From positions 186,001-250,000 of the forward strand of contig ML986584.1 in the NCBI GenBank assembly GCA_010094045.1: a DNA stretch of 64,000 bases, in the 5' to 3' direction. Origin of the DNA: Lojkania enalia. Lineage: Eukaryota; Ascomycota; Dothideomycetes; Pleosporales. The position numbers and the translations under genes were made by a program. This document shows positions 51,605 through 60,799 of the stretch, in pieces (position 1 is the stretch's first letter; every line of letters starts with the position of its first letter). Under the pieces are notes generated by a model, which was not told the origin of the DNA, made no database searches, and was given only the letters and a program-made list of their open reading frames with translations.

Positions 51605-52007
51605 GAGGGCAACTATCATTCTTTAACAGAAAGCAGGATGGTAATTGCCCTGGAGAATAAATGTTACTTTTACCAGACCACCTGTTTTGCTACCCTTGTC
51701 ACTCGTCGCAGATTAGATAGTGTAATGATAGGACAATTAGTGGTTTATTTTATACGGCAAATGGAACACTCCCATGTGATTTGGCTACCGATACATGTAT
51801 CTAATCATGTCAAAATCAGAAAGCGCTGAAGCGGGGTGTGGATTCCTCTCCTGGAGGGAAGCAACTAAGGTATATACTTGATATGATATACGCATCTACT
51901 CACACATATATATGCCCCTCACCCCCAACAGCAATTGGCCAATTCATAAAGCATTTCCCATTCCCTTCTCTCTTCCTCTTCTCTATTTCTTTTTTGAAAA
52001 AGTCAAT
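51605..52007. other. convergent intergenic region
   Basis: About 400 bp between the 3' ends of the GlcG-like gene (plus) and the BYS1-like gene (minus). Small open frames overlap here but show no domain. Pyrimidine-rich stretch at 51,957-51,992. Confidence 0.6.
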
Positions 52008-52807
52008 TTATCCCCAAAACGCTATCATATCAAAGATACTCCTCTTGTTGGTAGGCTTATTGTTATTTTTACATATTGTAAAGTGCAAATCCATAGCACT
52101 CCCTGCGTCTCCGCATCCGAATACCGGTTCCGATATGTTCAGCTTTTTGAGTGGCGTGTCAACATAATAAGCCTGGGTTGGACAGTATTCTCCTGGTTCG
52201 CAAGTGGGCTTGCCACATTTGGGCTGCGTAAATGGTCAGAAAGGATTGTTCTTGCGTTTTCACTTCATGCGTGCATCGAGAGTTTTCCGAGGGAAAGTTA
52301 AAACATACTTCCGGGCTACTTATCTGTAGGCCTTTCTCGTGACCTGGGCAATCCGCCGCGTTTGTGCCCTTCGCACAATTCACGAACGAGATATCGTAGT
52401 ACATGACAGACTTGATGGCGTATTCAAACTGAAGGTGTAGCCCATCAATAAGTTTGTTTGTCTTTGATACCTTTAGACAGGTACCACATCCCTCACAACA
52501 CGGAGGGCGAATCGGCTCGAGATATATTGAGTGAGCAGGAAGGAATATTGGGCCACTATCATACTAATGGGGTATGAGCCGAAGAGGGATGCCGAAGACA
52601 GCGATTGCATACCGATTGATCGACTGACCAAACCCACACGTCATAGTCACAGTTATTGTGGACCATGGCAGTACCGAAGCCTCTTTTTGATTGGGATAAT
52701 GTATGCATTGTAAAGGAATGGCCGGGATTAATTGAGCGTGTTTTAGGAATGGTAATTGCCGATACCAAAGAGAGTGTGACTGCGGAGAAGAGAGCGTGTA
52801 ACAACAT
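52008..52807 (-). CDS. BYS1-like secreted cysteine-rich protein, three exons
   Basis: Minus-strand exons 52807-52613, 52563-52309 and 52223-52008 encode 221 residues. Introns of 49 bp (GTATGC...TTAG) and 85 bp (GTATGT...CGCAG, with CTGAC branch site) both lie between codons. Residues 1-18 are a signal peptide (MLLHALFSAVTLSLVSAI). Residues about 43-170 follow the Blastomyces yeast-phase-specific protein 1 pattern: GTAMVHNNCDYDVWVWSVD, SIYLEPIR, LKVSKTNKL, HLQFEYAIKSVMYYDISFVN, then ADCPGHEKGLQIS. The C-terminal exon adds PKCGKPTCEPGEYCPTQAYY, a VDTP segment and FGCG. Fourteen or so cysteines suggest disulphides. The family is secreted or wall-associated and its function is not established. 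Splice sites are inferred from frame and motif continuity. Confidence 0.85.
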
Positions 52808-55018
52808 ATTTACGAATTAAAAAAAAAAAAAATTTGTGCGAATGAATAGTGACATGGTAATGGAGAGAGCTATAAGTTTATAGTCTACAGTTGACGGTTG
52901 GCGATGTGGCCAGAGTGGGAGTTTAAGGCGGCACACTACGCCATTTCTGTTTGTTGGAGTTGTTGGACACCATGGTGGCTTTGAACGGACCTTCATGGAG
53001 CAACGAAAAGAGCCCGGAGGAGAAACGAAGGATGTAGAAACAGGCTGACAGCTCCGCATATACATACATATTTCATGTTCTTGGGAGACAGACTGGTGCA
53101 TTGCGATCTCCAGCTTGAGGATTGTGTACTTCCAGTTTTGGTTAATTAGCAACTCATGTGTCGGGATTAGTTCAAGCCTCCAAGGAAAAGAGAAACAGTG
53201 AAGACATGCTGCTCTAGATAGAATAGATAGGCTGGGAACAGAATAGCGGATGTCCGATTGCGAAGCGATCATATCACACGAAAGGATGAGCAAGGTTTTC
53301 TCCCGAAAAGGATGCAAGAGACCGGAGATTTGCCGCATAATGACCACGTGTTCAGGCTGGTCGGCTTTCAGACATAAGCTAGACATTAGGGCTGCGATTT
53401 ATCCTCCGCCGGGGGATTAGGGTTATCTAGGAACCGAGAGGCTTGGCAGAGAATGCTGAATGGGTGTTGTTGTCTCCAGAAACATAATTGGCAATATCGG
53501 TCTTAGAGAAATACGAGGAAATAGGACACGGCAAATCGGAGAGTTTCGGGGATATCATTGCAAATGCGTGAGATATACTCTCTAGAGTGTTTAGGATCGA
53601 TTGAAGACTTGAATACCATTGAAAGTCTGAGAGACGTGTCATCGTAAGGGCTAGGTAGAGAATAAGGACGCGAGGTTAGTAAAGTAAGAATACGCGCTGA
53701 GGCATACGTTCGTTAAGTAGCTTGCCAGAAAAAATGTGGAACGTGCAGGCTGAAGGAGCATAAGGTAATTTTTTGCCCAGCGTACCATTCCTTAACGTAC
53801 GTTCGACCACGTGTATTCTCGCAGTTGTATTCCGACTTGGCCATTAATCAAGAACAAGTATGCGCTTAGAGATTTGGTTACATACACGCAATACACACAC
53901 GATAATTGTCCCCTTCGACAGCATAATGTGGCGAGATACTGATCGTCCTGCTGCTGCGCTTCTGGACACGTATCCACATTGTTCCGACGCAGCAGAGCTC
54001 TCAAGGAGTATTATCAGGCCCCTAAATGGCAGCTGAGTGAGACTTACCGTGTACCAGACCTGGCACCGATCAAACCAATCAGAGCCGATAACATATCGGA
54101 GATTGCCGATATTGTCAATCCATTCGAACCGATGTTGGTGCACAGACCAACGTCAACCTTCATAATTATTTTCAAATCTATATACAAAAGGCCTATCTTG
54201 GTTTCGCCTCGTGCGGCTACTCATCCTAGACGCCGCGTAAAGGTTCAGGCCAGAGTCTAGGTGCTGTAGATACCCCCTACAGCTAGGTTTAGGCAGTGGC
54301 TAGAGATAGCCTCTTGTTAGGACAAGAGTGAGCATGGAGTTAGGCATTGGACGAGCAGGTCTCACAGTTGGCTTCTGAAATGGAGCAGGCGTAAGGAAGC
54401 AGAATGTATATAGCTGGCGCTTTGTAACGGCCCATACCCATAGGGTGCATGGCCATAATAGAATACACACACACACACGTTAGGACAAGAGTGTTGTCTG
54501 GTGCAGGGAGTAGTGATGACTAATAGTGATCACGTGCTGCGGAATTCTTGAGGGTTTGTGAAGTGCGCAAGTAGTATGTACAAGGGATATTCAAGTTGAC
54601 TACGAAGAGCGATATAAAATGGAGTCGTGAGGTCGTTAAATATAGTTTTATTCCTTACGCCAGCTCAGCGACTCAGTTGACTGGGCTGGGAACATCAGGA
54701 CTAGCGCCAGGAGGCGACAGCGTTTCACAACCACCCGCATTAGCACACAAAGGTGTCGACTGTTAGATAAAGCCCACCTCTGAAAGAAGAATTTAGGTAC
54801 AAACTACTTCCTTGCCACGACTGCAGACACGCGATCTCCCCCTCTCAGCGGATAGGTTGCTAGCCCGTCTTGGCTGCGGGGTGCGACGTACACCAATACT
54901 ACTATTGATTGCTCACAGCCTTAAGCGGAGACAGCGCCCGTGTGCAGATTTAGTAAAATCACTCAACGCTAGGGTTGTCTTTCTATGCATATACACTTGA
55001 TGCTGTGGCTCAGATGCC
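52808..55018. other. 2.2-kb intergenic region, no convincing gene
   Basis: Several open frames (the longest 52817-53386, minus, 189 codons) have no recognisable domain, biased composition or conserved start context, so I do not call them. Visible features are a run of A at 52,820-52,831 just upstream of the BYS1-like start, the direct repeat and (AC)n described separately, and a short palindrome (GCTGTAG...CTACAGC) near 54,262-54,282. The stretch from there to about 54,660 has an LTR-like look (TGTAGATACC start) but no partner. Confidence 0.5.
54316..54493. repeat. 15-bp direct repeat pair with an (AC)n tract
   Basis: GTTAGGACAAGAGTG occurs at 54316-54330 and again at 54479-54493, 163 bp apart. 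An (AC)n dinucleotide run (54464-54478) lies directly before the second copy. This could be a small duplication or part of an old LTR. Confidence 0.7.
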
Positions 55019-56209
55019 ATGGCTACTCCTTGCCTCCGCAATGCTAATTCATGCAACGTCGGACTCGAGCACCCAACGATAGAAGAGTGTTTGAAAGTAT
55101 GGATTAAAACGTTTGCCTCATGGGGAGACTCGCTCACACCGGCCGTTCACTTGAAAGAGTCGCTTTATCTCACGTCTATACCCTTGGCGAAAGATGGAGG
55201 AATGACGTCCTGGATTCTCACCGATAAGAACTTGCCTCCGAACGACCGACCTATCTTGTCATCCTGTGAGACCTTTAGAAAGCGGTCTCTGGCTAGCAAT
55301 GCAGAGGGTGATGTGAAGGATAGCATCGTTCATGGCGTCGCTAGCGTGTTCTGCTTTCTGGAACAGAGGGGCCGTGGTTACCCGTCGCGAATGATGAAAG
55401 AGCTAGTCACGGTATTGCGCACTTGGCAGGGAAATGGATTAGAGTGTGTTGGAAGCATTCTCTACTCGGATATCGGGAAGTCGTATTATGGGAAGCTGGG
55501 GTGGCATGCCGCTACAACAAACGGCCACTACGAATTCAAGCCAAAGCAAATACCTTGGTCTCCGCTGACTAAGGAAGTTAGATACGGAGACTTGGATGCG
55601 CTCTGCAAGAAAGATGAGTCTATGGTTCGAAAAGCGATGGCGGTCCCGGCGGATGACATCAAGACTCGGGTTGCGATTCTAGGCGATGTCGATCACATAG
55701 GCTGGCACATTGGCAAGGAGAAATTCGCTACTAGATGGCTCTTCGGCAAGGTGCCAAAAGCAAAAGGAGCAATTGCGGGATATCCCGGCCGCCAGGTGTG
55801 GGCGATCTGGACACATCGGTACTATACATCTCCTGGTGTTGGAGAGCTGGAGAACGTCCTCTACATCCTGCGACTTGTTATGGAGGCGGATCCTACTGCT
55901 ACAAGAGTTCCGGGTGACGACGAAAAGGAAATAGATGAGGAAATAGAGAAGGAACAGACAGAGTACCTAAAGGCTGTACTAGAAGCTGCTCAGGCGCAAG
56001 CGGCCGAGTGGAAGTTGGATATCGTTAAGCTATGGGACCCAACGCCTCTCGTAAAGCGCTTGTTATCAAAAACAAGAACGGATTTCAAAGCCGTTGAAAG
56101 GGAGGAAGACAGTATAGCCAGTCTAATGTGGTATGATGATGAGGGTGGGCTTAGCAACCCAGATGCTTCCCCGTTGTTGGTGAACAACGAGCATTATGCC
56201 TGGCTATGA
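55019..56209 (+). CDS. LYC1-like lysine N-acetyltransferase family protein (GNAT)
   Basis: A single-exon frame of 396 residues. The N-terminal half (about 1-175) is a GNAT fold: LEHPTIEECLKVWIKTFASW, then MTSWILTD, and motif A at VASVFCFLEQRGRGYPSRMM (residues about 107-126; R-G-R-G-Y acetyl-CoA loop), followed by GSILYSDIGKSYYGKLGWHA (motif B). The C-terminal half is the extra domain typical of LYC1-like proteins (WSPLTKEVRYGDLDALCKKD..., ...VWAIWTHRYY..., ...LWDPTPLVKRLL). In Yarrowia, LYC1 acetylates lysine in lysine catabolism; many fungi have several paralogues of unknown substrate, so the reaction is inferred from family. An acidic coiled stretch lies at about residues 300-335. Start chosen at the first ATG of the frame, 55019. 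No lesion is seen. Confidence 0.85.
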   Translation: MATPCLRNANSCNVGLEHPTIEECLKVWIKTFASWGDSLTPAVHLKESLYLTSIPLAKDGGMTSWILTDKNLPPNDRPILSSCETFRKRSLASNAEGDVKDSIVHGVASVFCFLEQRGRGYPSRMMKELVTVLRTWQGNGLECVGSILYSDIGKSYYGKLGWHAATTNGHYEFKPKQIPWSPLTKEVRYGDLDALCKKDESMVRKAMAVPADDIKTRVAILGDVDHIGWHIGKEKFATRWLFGKVPKAKGAIAGYPGRQVWAIWTHRYYTSPGVGELENVLYILRLVMEADPTATRVPGDDEKEIDEEIEKEQTEYLKAVLEAAQAQAAEWKLDIVKLWDPTPLVKRLLSKTRTDFKAVEREEDSIASLMWYDDEGGLSNPDASPLLVNNEHYAWL

Positions 56210-56613
56210 TGATTCTCAGGATCAATTTCAGGGCTAGAATTGATGATTCATCAAAATCAAGTAGCTGAGGCCGTCAAGAGGAGGCGCAAAACGTCCAATC
56301 AGTGCAAAGGGTCCGTGGCGGTGCTGGTCAACAGTTGACAATATAACGGGGAATAAGTACAGCTGGAAAACTCGTGCGCGGGAATGAATGCGTCCATATT
56401 CGATAATGGTGCGACATGCCACATCTAATCAGCTGATATTCGACCTTGCGGCTAAGGTCGGTGAGGCGGTTTTTGGAGGAAAACTTACAATACTTAAACT
56501 TCTGCCATCTCACGATATCTCAACACCGATCTGACTCCACCTTTTTTCCCCATGCCCACTTCCCTGAACCTAGATATGCGATAAAATTCAACCACAAGTA
56601 TTCATCATAAAGC
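56210..56613. other. intergenic between two acetyltransferase genes
   Basis: About 400 bp. AT-rich stretches lie just upstream of 56614, for example GATAAAATTC at 56579-56588. No gene or RNA is recognised. Confidence 0.55.
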
Positions 56614-56673
56614 ATGCCACTCGTACTTTCGCCCGCCTAACCTGCCGATGCGGCGTGAATAGCAGAAATCCAT
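56614..56673 (+). pseudogene. disabled original 5' end of the GNAT gene (two in-frame stops)
   Basis: Read in the frame of the following gene, these 20 codons give MPLVLSPA, stop, PADAA, stop, IAEIH. This is the usual GNAT N-terminus (strand beta-1 and helix alpha-1 start: ...SPAxPADAARIAEIHMAAF). TAA lies at 56638-56640 and TGA at 56656-56658. The TGA fits a CGA Arg codon with C to T; the TAA fits CAA with C to T. The original start codon (56614) is still present. Confidence 0.75.
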
Positions 56674-57390
56674 ATGGCCGCATTCGAATCAAACACCATG
56701 TTACGCGCTCAATTCCCTACGGCAACCGTTCGGGAAGCATTGAAACACAGTATTGAGAAGAAGGCGTACGCAGATATCCTGGATCCGCAAATTACTGTCC
56801 TCGTCGTTAAGGACGTCTCGGTAAAAGCGTTCATGGAACACGAGGCTGACCAGCGCCAACCGAAGCAAGCAGTCGATGCACTCGGGGACGCGGATCACGC
56901 ACCTAGAATCGTGAGCTTCGCTAAATGGACCCACCCGGTGGGGATTGAGGACGAGTATGAAGAGCTGGCATGGATCTGGCCTGAGGGGACTGATATGAAG
57001 ATCTTGGAGGACTGGACTAAGCAGACGCAGGAAACGGCGAAGAAGGTTCTAGGGAGCGAGCCAGCTTATAGTAAGCCGGGCGCCGGTTCCTCTTTTTTTA
57101 CCATTCTACATGAACCTTCCACGCTCACTGAATGCGTAGAACTCAGTTTTGTTGGAACCGATCCGGTCTACACAAGGCGAGGCGCAGCTTCATTGCTGGT
57201 CCAATGGGGCATTGCGCAGTGCCAACAGCATGGCAAACCGGGATACTTGGAGTCGACTCTTGAAGCCGTCAGGCTCTATGAGAAACATGGATTCGAGGCT
57301 GCGGCGAGGATTGAGTTAGACATTGAGAGTGACGAGAAGTTGGGTGAGAGGGAACAATATGCAGAGATTGGCTTCATCTATAGGCCATGA
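56674..57390 (+). CDS. GNAT-family N-acetyltransferase, N-terminally truncated
   Basis: An open frame of 238 residues from an internal Met. The GNAT core is clear: VELSFVGTDPVYTRRGAASL (residues about 161-180) contains motif A with R-R-G-A-A in the acetyl-CoA-binding loop, followed by LLVQWGIAQC, then GYLESTLEAVRLYEKHGF (motif B, typical of fungal puromycin-acetyltransferase-like GNATs). Family proteins normally begin about 20 residues earlier, at 56614, where two stop codons now break the frame. Translation from 56674 would lose beta-1, so the product may be inactive, yet the remaining frame has no lesion. It follows the LYC1-like gene in the same direction, but the two proteins are not close relatives. 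Substrate unknown. Confidence 0.7.
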   Translation: MAAFESNTMLRAQFPTATVREALKHSIEKKAYADILDPQITVLVVKDVSVKAFMEHEADQRQPKQAVDALGDADHAPRIVSFAKWTHPVGIEDEYEELAWIWPEGTDMKILEDWTKQTQETAKKVLGSEPAYSKPGAGSSFFTILHEPSTLTECVELSFVGTDPVYTRRGAASLLVQWGIAQCQQHGKPGYLESTLEAVRLYEKHGFEAAARIELDIESDEKLGEREQYAEIGFIYRP

Positions 57391-57928
57391 TGAATAATGA
57401 ATCTGGAGCCTAGAGTTGTATTCAAGGCATCGAAGGTGTTCAATGGAGGGAGTCAGGGACGATTCTTGGCGTTGTACGCGAAACTTGCATTTCTCGAGTG
57501 AATAAAAAGGTTCCCCGTATACGTTGGATTTAATGGAACAGTATCGGAAAGGACCAGTAATCTATAATTTGAACAAGATCCACTTCTGGAGAGTGGCAGC
57601 ATCATCGCTGAAGGAGTATAAATTATCTTCCCGGGACATGTAGATCCACCACCAATCAGAGTCATCGAGATTTTTACCCGTTATGCTGGAAGAGCAGCTG
57701 CATATACAACTCTACCCTGAATCCAGTACTCGGGGCAGAAGTGAAGGGCTCGCAAGCCATTAACATCAACCTCGGCACCTAAAATCGGCATTCCAATGCA
57801 CGCCCGATGACGCACGCTTCCCAAAACTATCCAAACCTGACTATATAAATAGTGTATGGTCAAGCCCATGAACAAAAAAAGAGATTCCTTTTCACGCTAC
57901 CTCTATAGCCATCATCATCATCATCATC
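57391..57928 (+). promoter_or_regulatory. upstream region of the monooxygenase pseudogene, with TATA box
   Basis: About 540 bp without a gene. A TATA box (CTATATAAATAG, 57841-57852) lies about 80 bp before the ATG. A (CAT)n run (57908-57928) abuts the start codon. Nothing else is recognised. Confidence 0.5.
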
Positions 57929-59271
57929 ATGTCATTCATCTCTACACACCCCAAAATAATAGTCGTAGGAGCGGACGTCGGCGGCCTAGCTACAGCCCTG
58001 GCGCTCCACGCCGCTGGTTTCACAGATATTCAAATCTACGAAGCATCCTCTAACCTCATTATGCTCGGTGTAGGCATCAACGTTCAACCGTCCGCGGTCC
58101 TAATCCTTCGGAACCTCGGCCTACTCCAAGCTCTCGAAGCCATCGCCGTCAAAACCTCAGACCTCAACTACTACAATCGGCACGGGAACCCTATAATCTC
58201 AGAACCCCGAGGCCTCAACGCGGGCTACAAAGTCCCACAGTTCTCGATCCACAGAGGCGAATTCCAGATGCTGCTCCTCTCCGCTGTAAAAGAGCGGCTA
58301 GGAAACGGATCCATTCACCTCAAACACACGCTCAGTTCCTTCCAACAGCCAAATGATTCCAGTATCACGGCCTCCTTCTCCCACAAGGATTCCACTGAAG
58401 ACCCCACAACCGTGACAGCAGATATTCTCATCGCCGCAGACGGCATAAATTCGACCGCAAGGCGCATATTGTATCCCTCAGAAGGCCCGCCTCGCTTCTC
58501 AGCCGCATGCTCTGGCGTGGATGTGTGGAGCGTGCGCCCTATCTAAGCGGCGCGAGTATACTCTAGGCCGGTCACGCCGACCAGAAATTCATTGCGTATC
58601 CAATCTCGGCGCGGTCCGCCGCCAATGGCAAGAGCATGGTGAACTGGATCGCGGAGCTGCGGGTGCGCAGCAAAGATGACCCGGATATGACGCCGCCCGA
58701 GTCCGACTGGAACAAGTCCGTGCCCAAAGAGCGCTTTGCAGGCCCGTTTGAGAGGTGGAGTTGCGGTGGACTAGATATGGCCGACGTGATTGCACAGACG
58801 GATAGGGTGTACGAGTTTCCTATGAGTGATCGGGATCCAGTGCCGCACTGGAGTTTTGGAAAGCTGACACTATTGGGGGATGCGGCGCATGCCATGTATC
58901 CAATTGGCTCGAATGGGGCGTCGCAGGCCATTATTGATGCCGAGTGTTTGGCCAAATGCTTGACCAAGAGCCCGGAAGATCTAGTGTCGGCGTTGGTTAG
59001 CTATCAGGAGGAACGATTGCCCGCGACTGCGAAGATTGTCATGGCGAATCGCGCGAATGGGCCGGATCATGTGCTACAGCTCACCGAGGAGAGAGCACCA
59101 GACGGGTTTGAGAGTGTGTATAATGTTATTCCGAAAGAAGAACTGGAGGGAATTGGGTGGGCGTATAAAGCTGTTGCCGGATTCGAGATGGAGAAGGTAA
59201 ATGCTAAGGCTGACGAGATAGGAGGGATAGCGGAGAGGTTGCGTTTAAAGAGTCCAGCTGATTGGGTGTAA
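57929..59271 (+). pseudogene. FAD-dependent monooxygenase (salicylate hydroxylase-like), inactivated
   Basis: Two consecutive frames make up one group A flavin monooxygenase of about 447 codons. The first part (57929-58500) has the FAD-binding start KIIVVGADVGGLATALALHAA, the LGVGINVQPSA segment and ADILIAADGINSTAR (second FAD motif, DG). At 58500-58503 one base is missing (FS-GRMLWRG expected) and the frame shifts. In the shifted frame RMLWRGCVERAPYLSGASIL is followed by a TAG at 58564-58566 where the family has Trp. From there AGHADQKFIAYPI continues to GDAAHAMYPIGSNGASQAII (third FAD motif), ending at 59271. The GxGxxG motif also reads G-A-D-V-G-G, with the second Gly replaced by Asp. These enzymes hydroxylate aromatic substrates using NAD(P)H and O2. 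No intron explains the break. Confidence 0.85.
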
Positions 59272-60799
59272 ATAGGAACACATGATAGAAGGATTAGTAC
59301 GCTCGTAATATAAAGTTGTGATGGAGTCTCCGGAATCATGTGCACGAGTTGGATATGAAAGTACGTAGGAGCTTTCGTGGAGCCGAAGATCAACAAATCG
59401 TAAGACAAGAGGTCATTGATTGTGAGGTAGATTATTTCACTAATTATTTGATAAATTAAATGTCTGTGTCTCCTAGTGCGAAAGTGTTGAGCTCACTGTG
59501 CTAGAGACACTCTTCGCCCCTCTCTGCGGTCTTGGAGCAAGTAAGTACCGGCGAACTAGGAACTATCTAAGGTGTGGGGCCCACTGACTATCAAACAGCC
59601 CGGCTCAACTAGCATTCATGCTGGACTTCAGGGCTGTTAAACCCGGCTCAACCAGAACTAGTGGCGATGTGGTGGAAGGTTGCATTGCTGGGCTCCAAGG
59701 ATGCTTGACGTTTTGCTAGAGGGCGCGGAAATTGACGGCGAGTAGCGGCAGGTCCGACAGTGCATTACCGTATATAAAAGTCTATTGGCATGAGCGTTCG
59801 ATAGAACTAATTTTTATCACGAGAGACAGTCCTAAATGGGACTGGGTGCCGCCATTCTCGGTCCTGGCTCTTCGGCTAATTGAGCGATAGACGGAGTTGG
59901 GGCTAGCGCTCCTTGATAGATGGGCTTGGGTAGTAGTAGTACTTCGCTACGTACCAAAGTTCGAAACCTCTGCTCAGTGTAACAGGGTAACTTATATAGG
60001 GGGAGCCCTGGAAAAATTCATTGGTTATTTCGTTGCCCTGGGTGATCGATGGGCATTGTTTTTGTGAGTTAATCAGCTGTGGACCACGTCTTTGTCAACA
60101 CTGCGTGATATTGGTGTCATAGTTAGACTTATCAAACATGATTAGTCCTCACTGGCTGCATCAAATGCTATGCTTAGCTCATGGATGGCTCTTATTTGGC
60201 GCTCAATTGTTTCCGAAGCCCGTAGACGAACGGGATATACGGACCGGCCGCTTAGTCACCGAAGCTCACTGGTCCAGCTCGGAACGCGGGTGAGCATTTT
60301 GCACTACTTGGGCGTGCATCTGCCGCACGGGTTCGCTCAACCACTCACGATATGAATAAGCACGTCAAGGCGGATTGCCTGGTTACCTACTTGCCTACTG
60401 TGTAAAGAGCTCTCCGAATGCTTGAACACGGTTTAGACTATAGAACATCTTGTCGGCATGATAACAAGTAAAACCAGTCAAGAGATGTAGCCCTATTCCG
60501 TCATCGAGCGTATAACCGGACGTGGGCATTGCATGGCTCGGAGACCATGTACGTGCGTCTATGGCTGCAGGTCCGTCGCCTCACAATAGTGTCATAGGGC
60601 AAGAAGTACCGAGATGAGTAGAAGAAGTATCTATATATCCTATGCTATGCTAAAAGATGCAGTCGTGAACTCCGTCCCATGCACGGGTATCTTTGCCAGC
60701 TATGCTCATTGCCGTCCAATTCCCAACTATGAACTAGAACATGAACTTTTCTCGTGAAATACAAATACAGAGCAATTCAGACTTCGCTGAATCTAGTCT
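59272..60799. other. 1.5-kb intergenic region, no convincing gene
   Basis: Base composition is normal and there is no open frame of interest. It contains a small inverted repeat (noted separately) and a TATA-like TATATAAAAG (59770-59779) not followed by a recognisable gene. The right 400 bp presumably hold the 3' UTR and terminator of RPC82. Confidence 0.5.
59594..59654. repeat. inverted repeat plus direct repeat
   Basis: AACAGCCC (59594-59601) pairs with GGGCTGTT (59631-59638) across a 29-bp loop. CCCGGCTCAAC occurs at 59599 and again at 59642. Possibly a remnant of a mobile element end; no further support. Confidence 0.5.

Noticed and set aside
51838..52301. Two overlapping plus-strand frames (109 and 129 codons)
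   Set aside because: They lie antisense to exon 3 and intron 2 of the BYS1-like gene and show no domain.
52817..53386. 189-codon open frame on the minus strand upstream of the BYS1-like gene
   Set aside because: No recognisable domain, irregular composition, ends in a run of Phe encoded by a poly-A/T tract; looks like chance or leader sequence.
54262..54660. Solo LTR starting TGTAGATACC
   Set aside because: No second copy in the window and no target duplication found; left as a remark only.
58636..59271. Independent gene starting at MVNWIAEL
   Set aside because: It is the C-terminal half of the FAD monooxygenase; homology continues upstream through the TAG and the frameshift.
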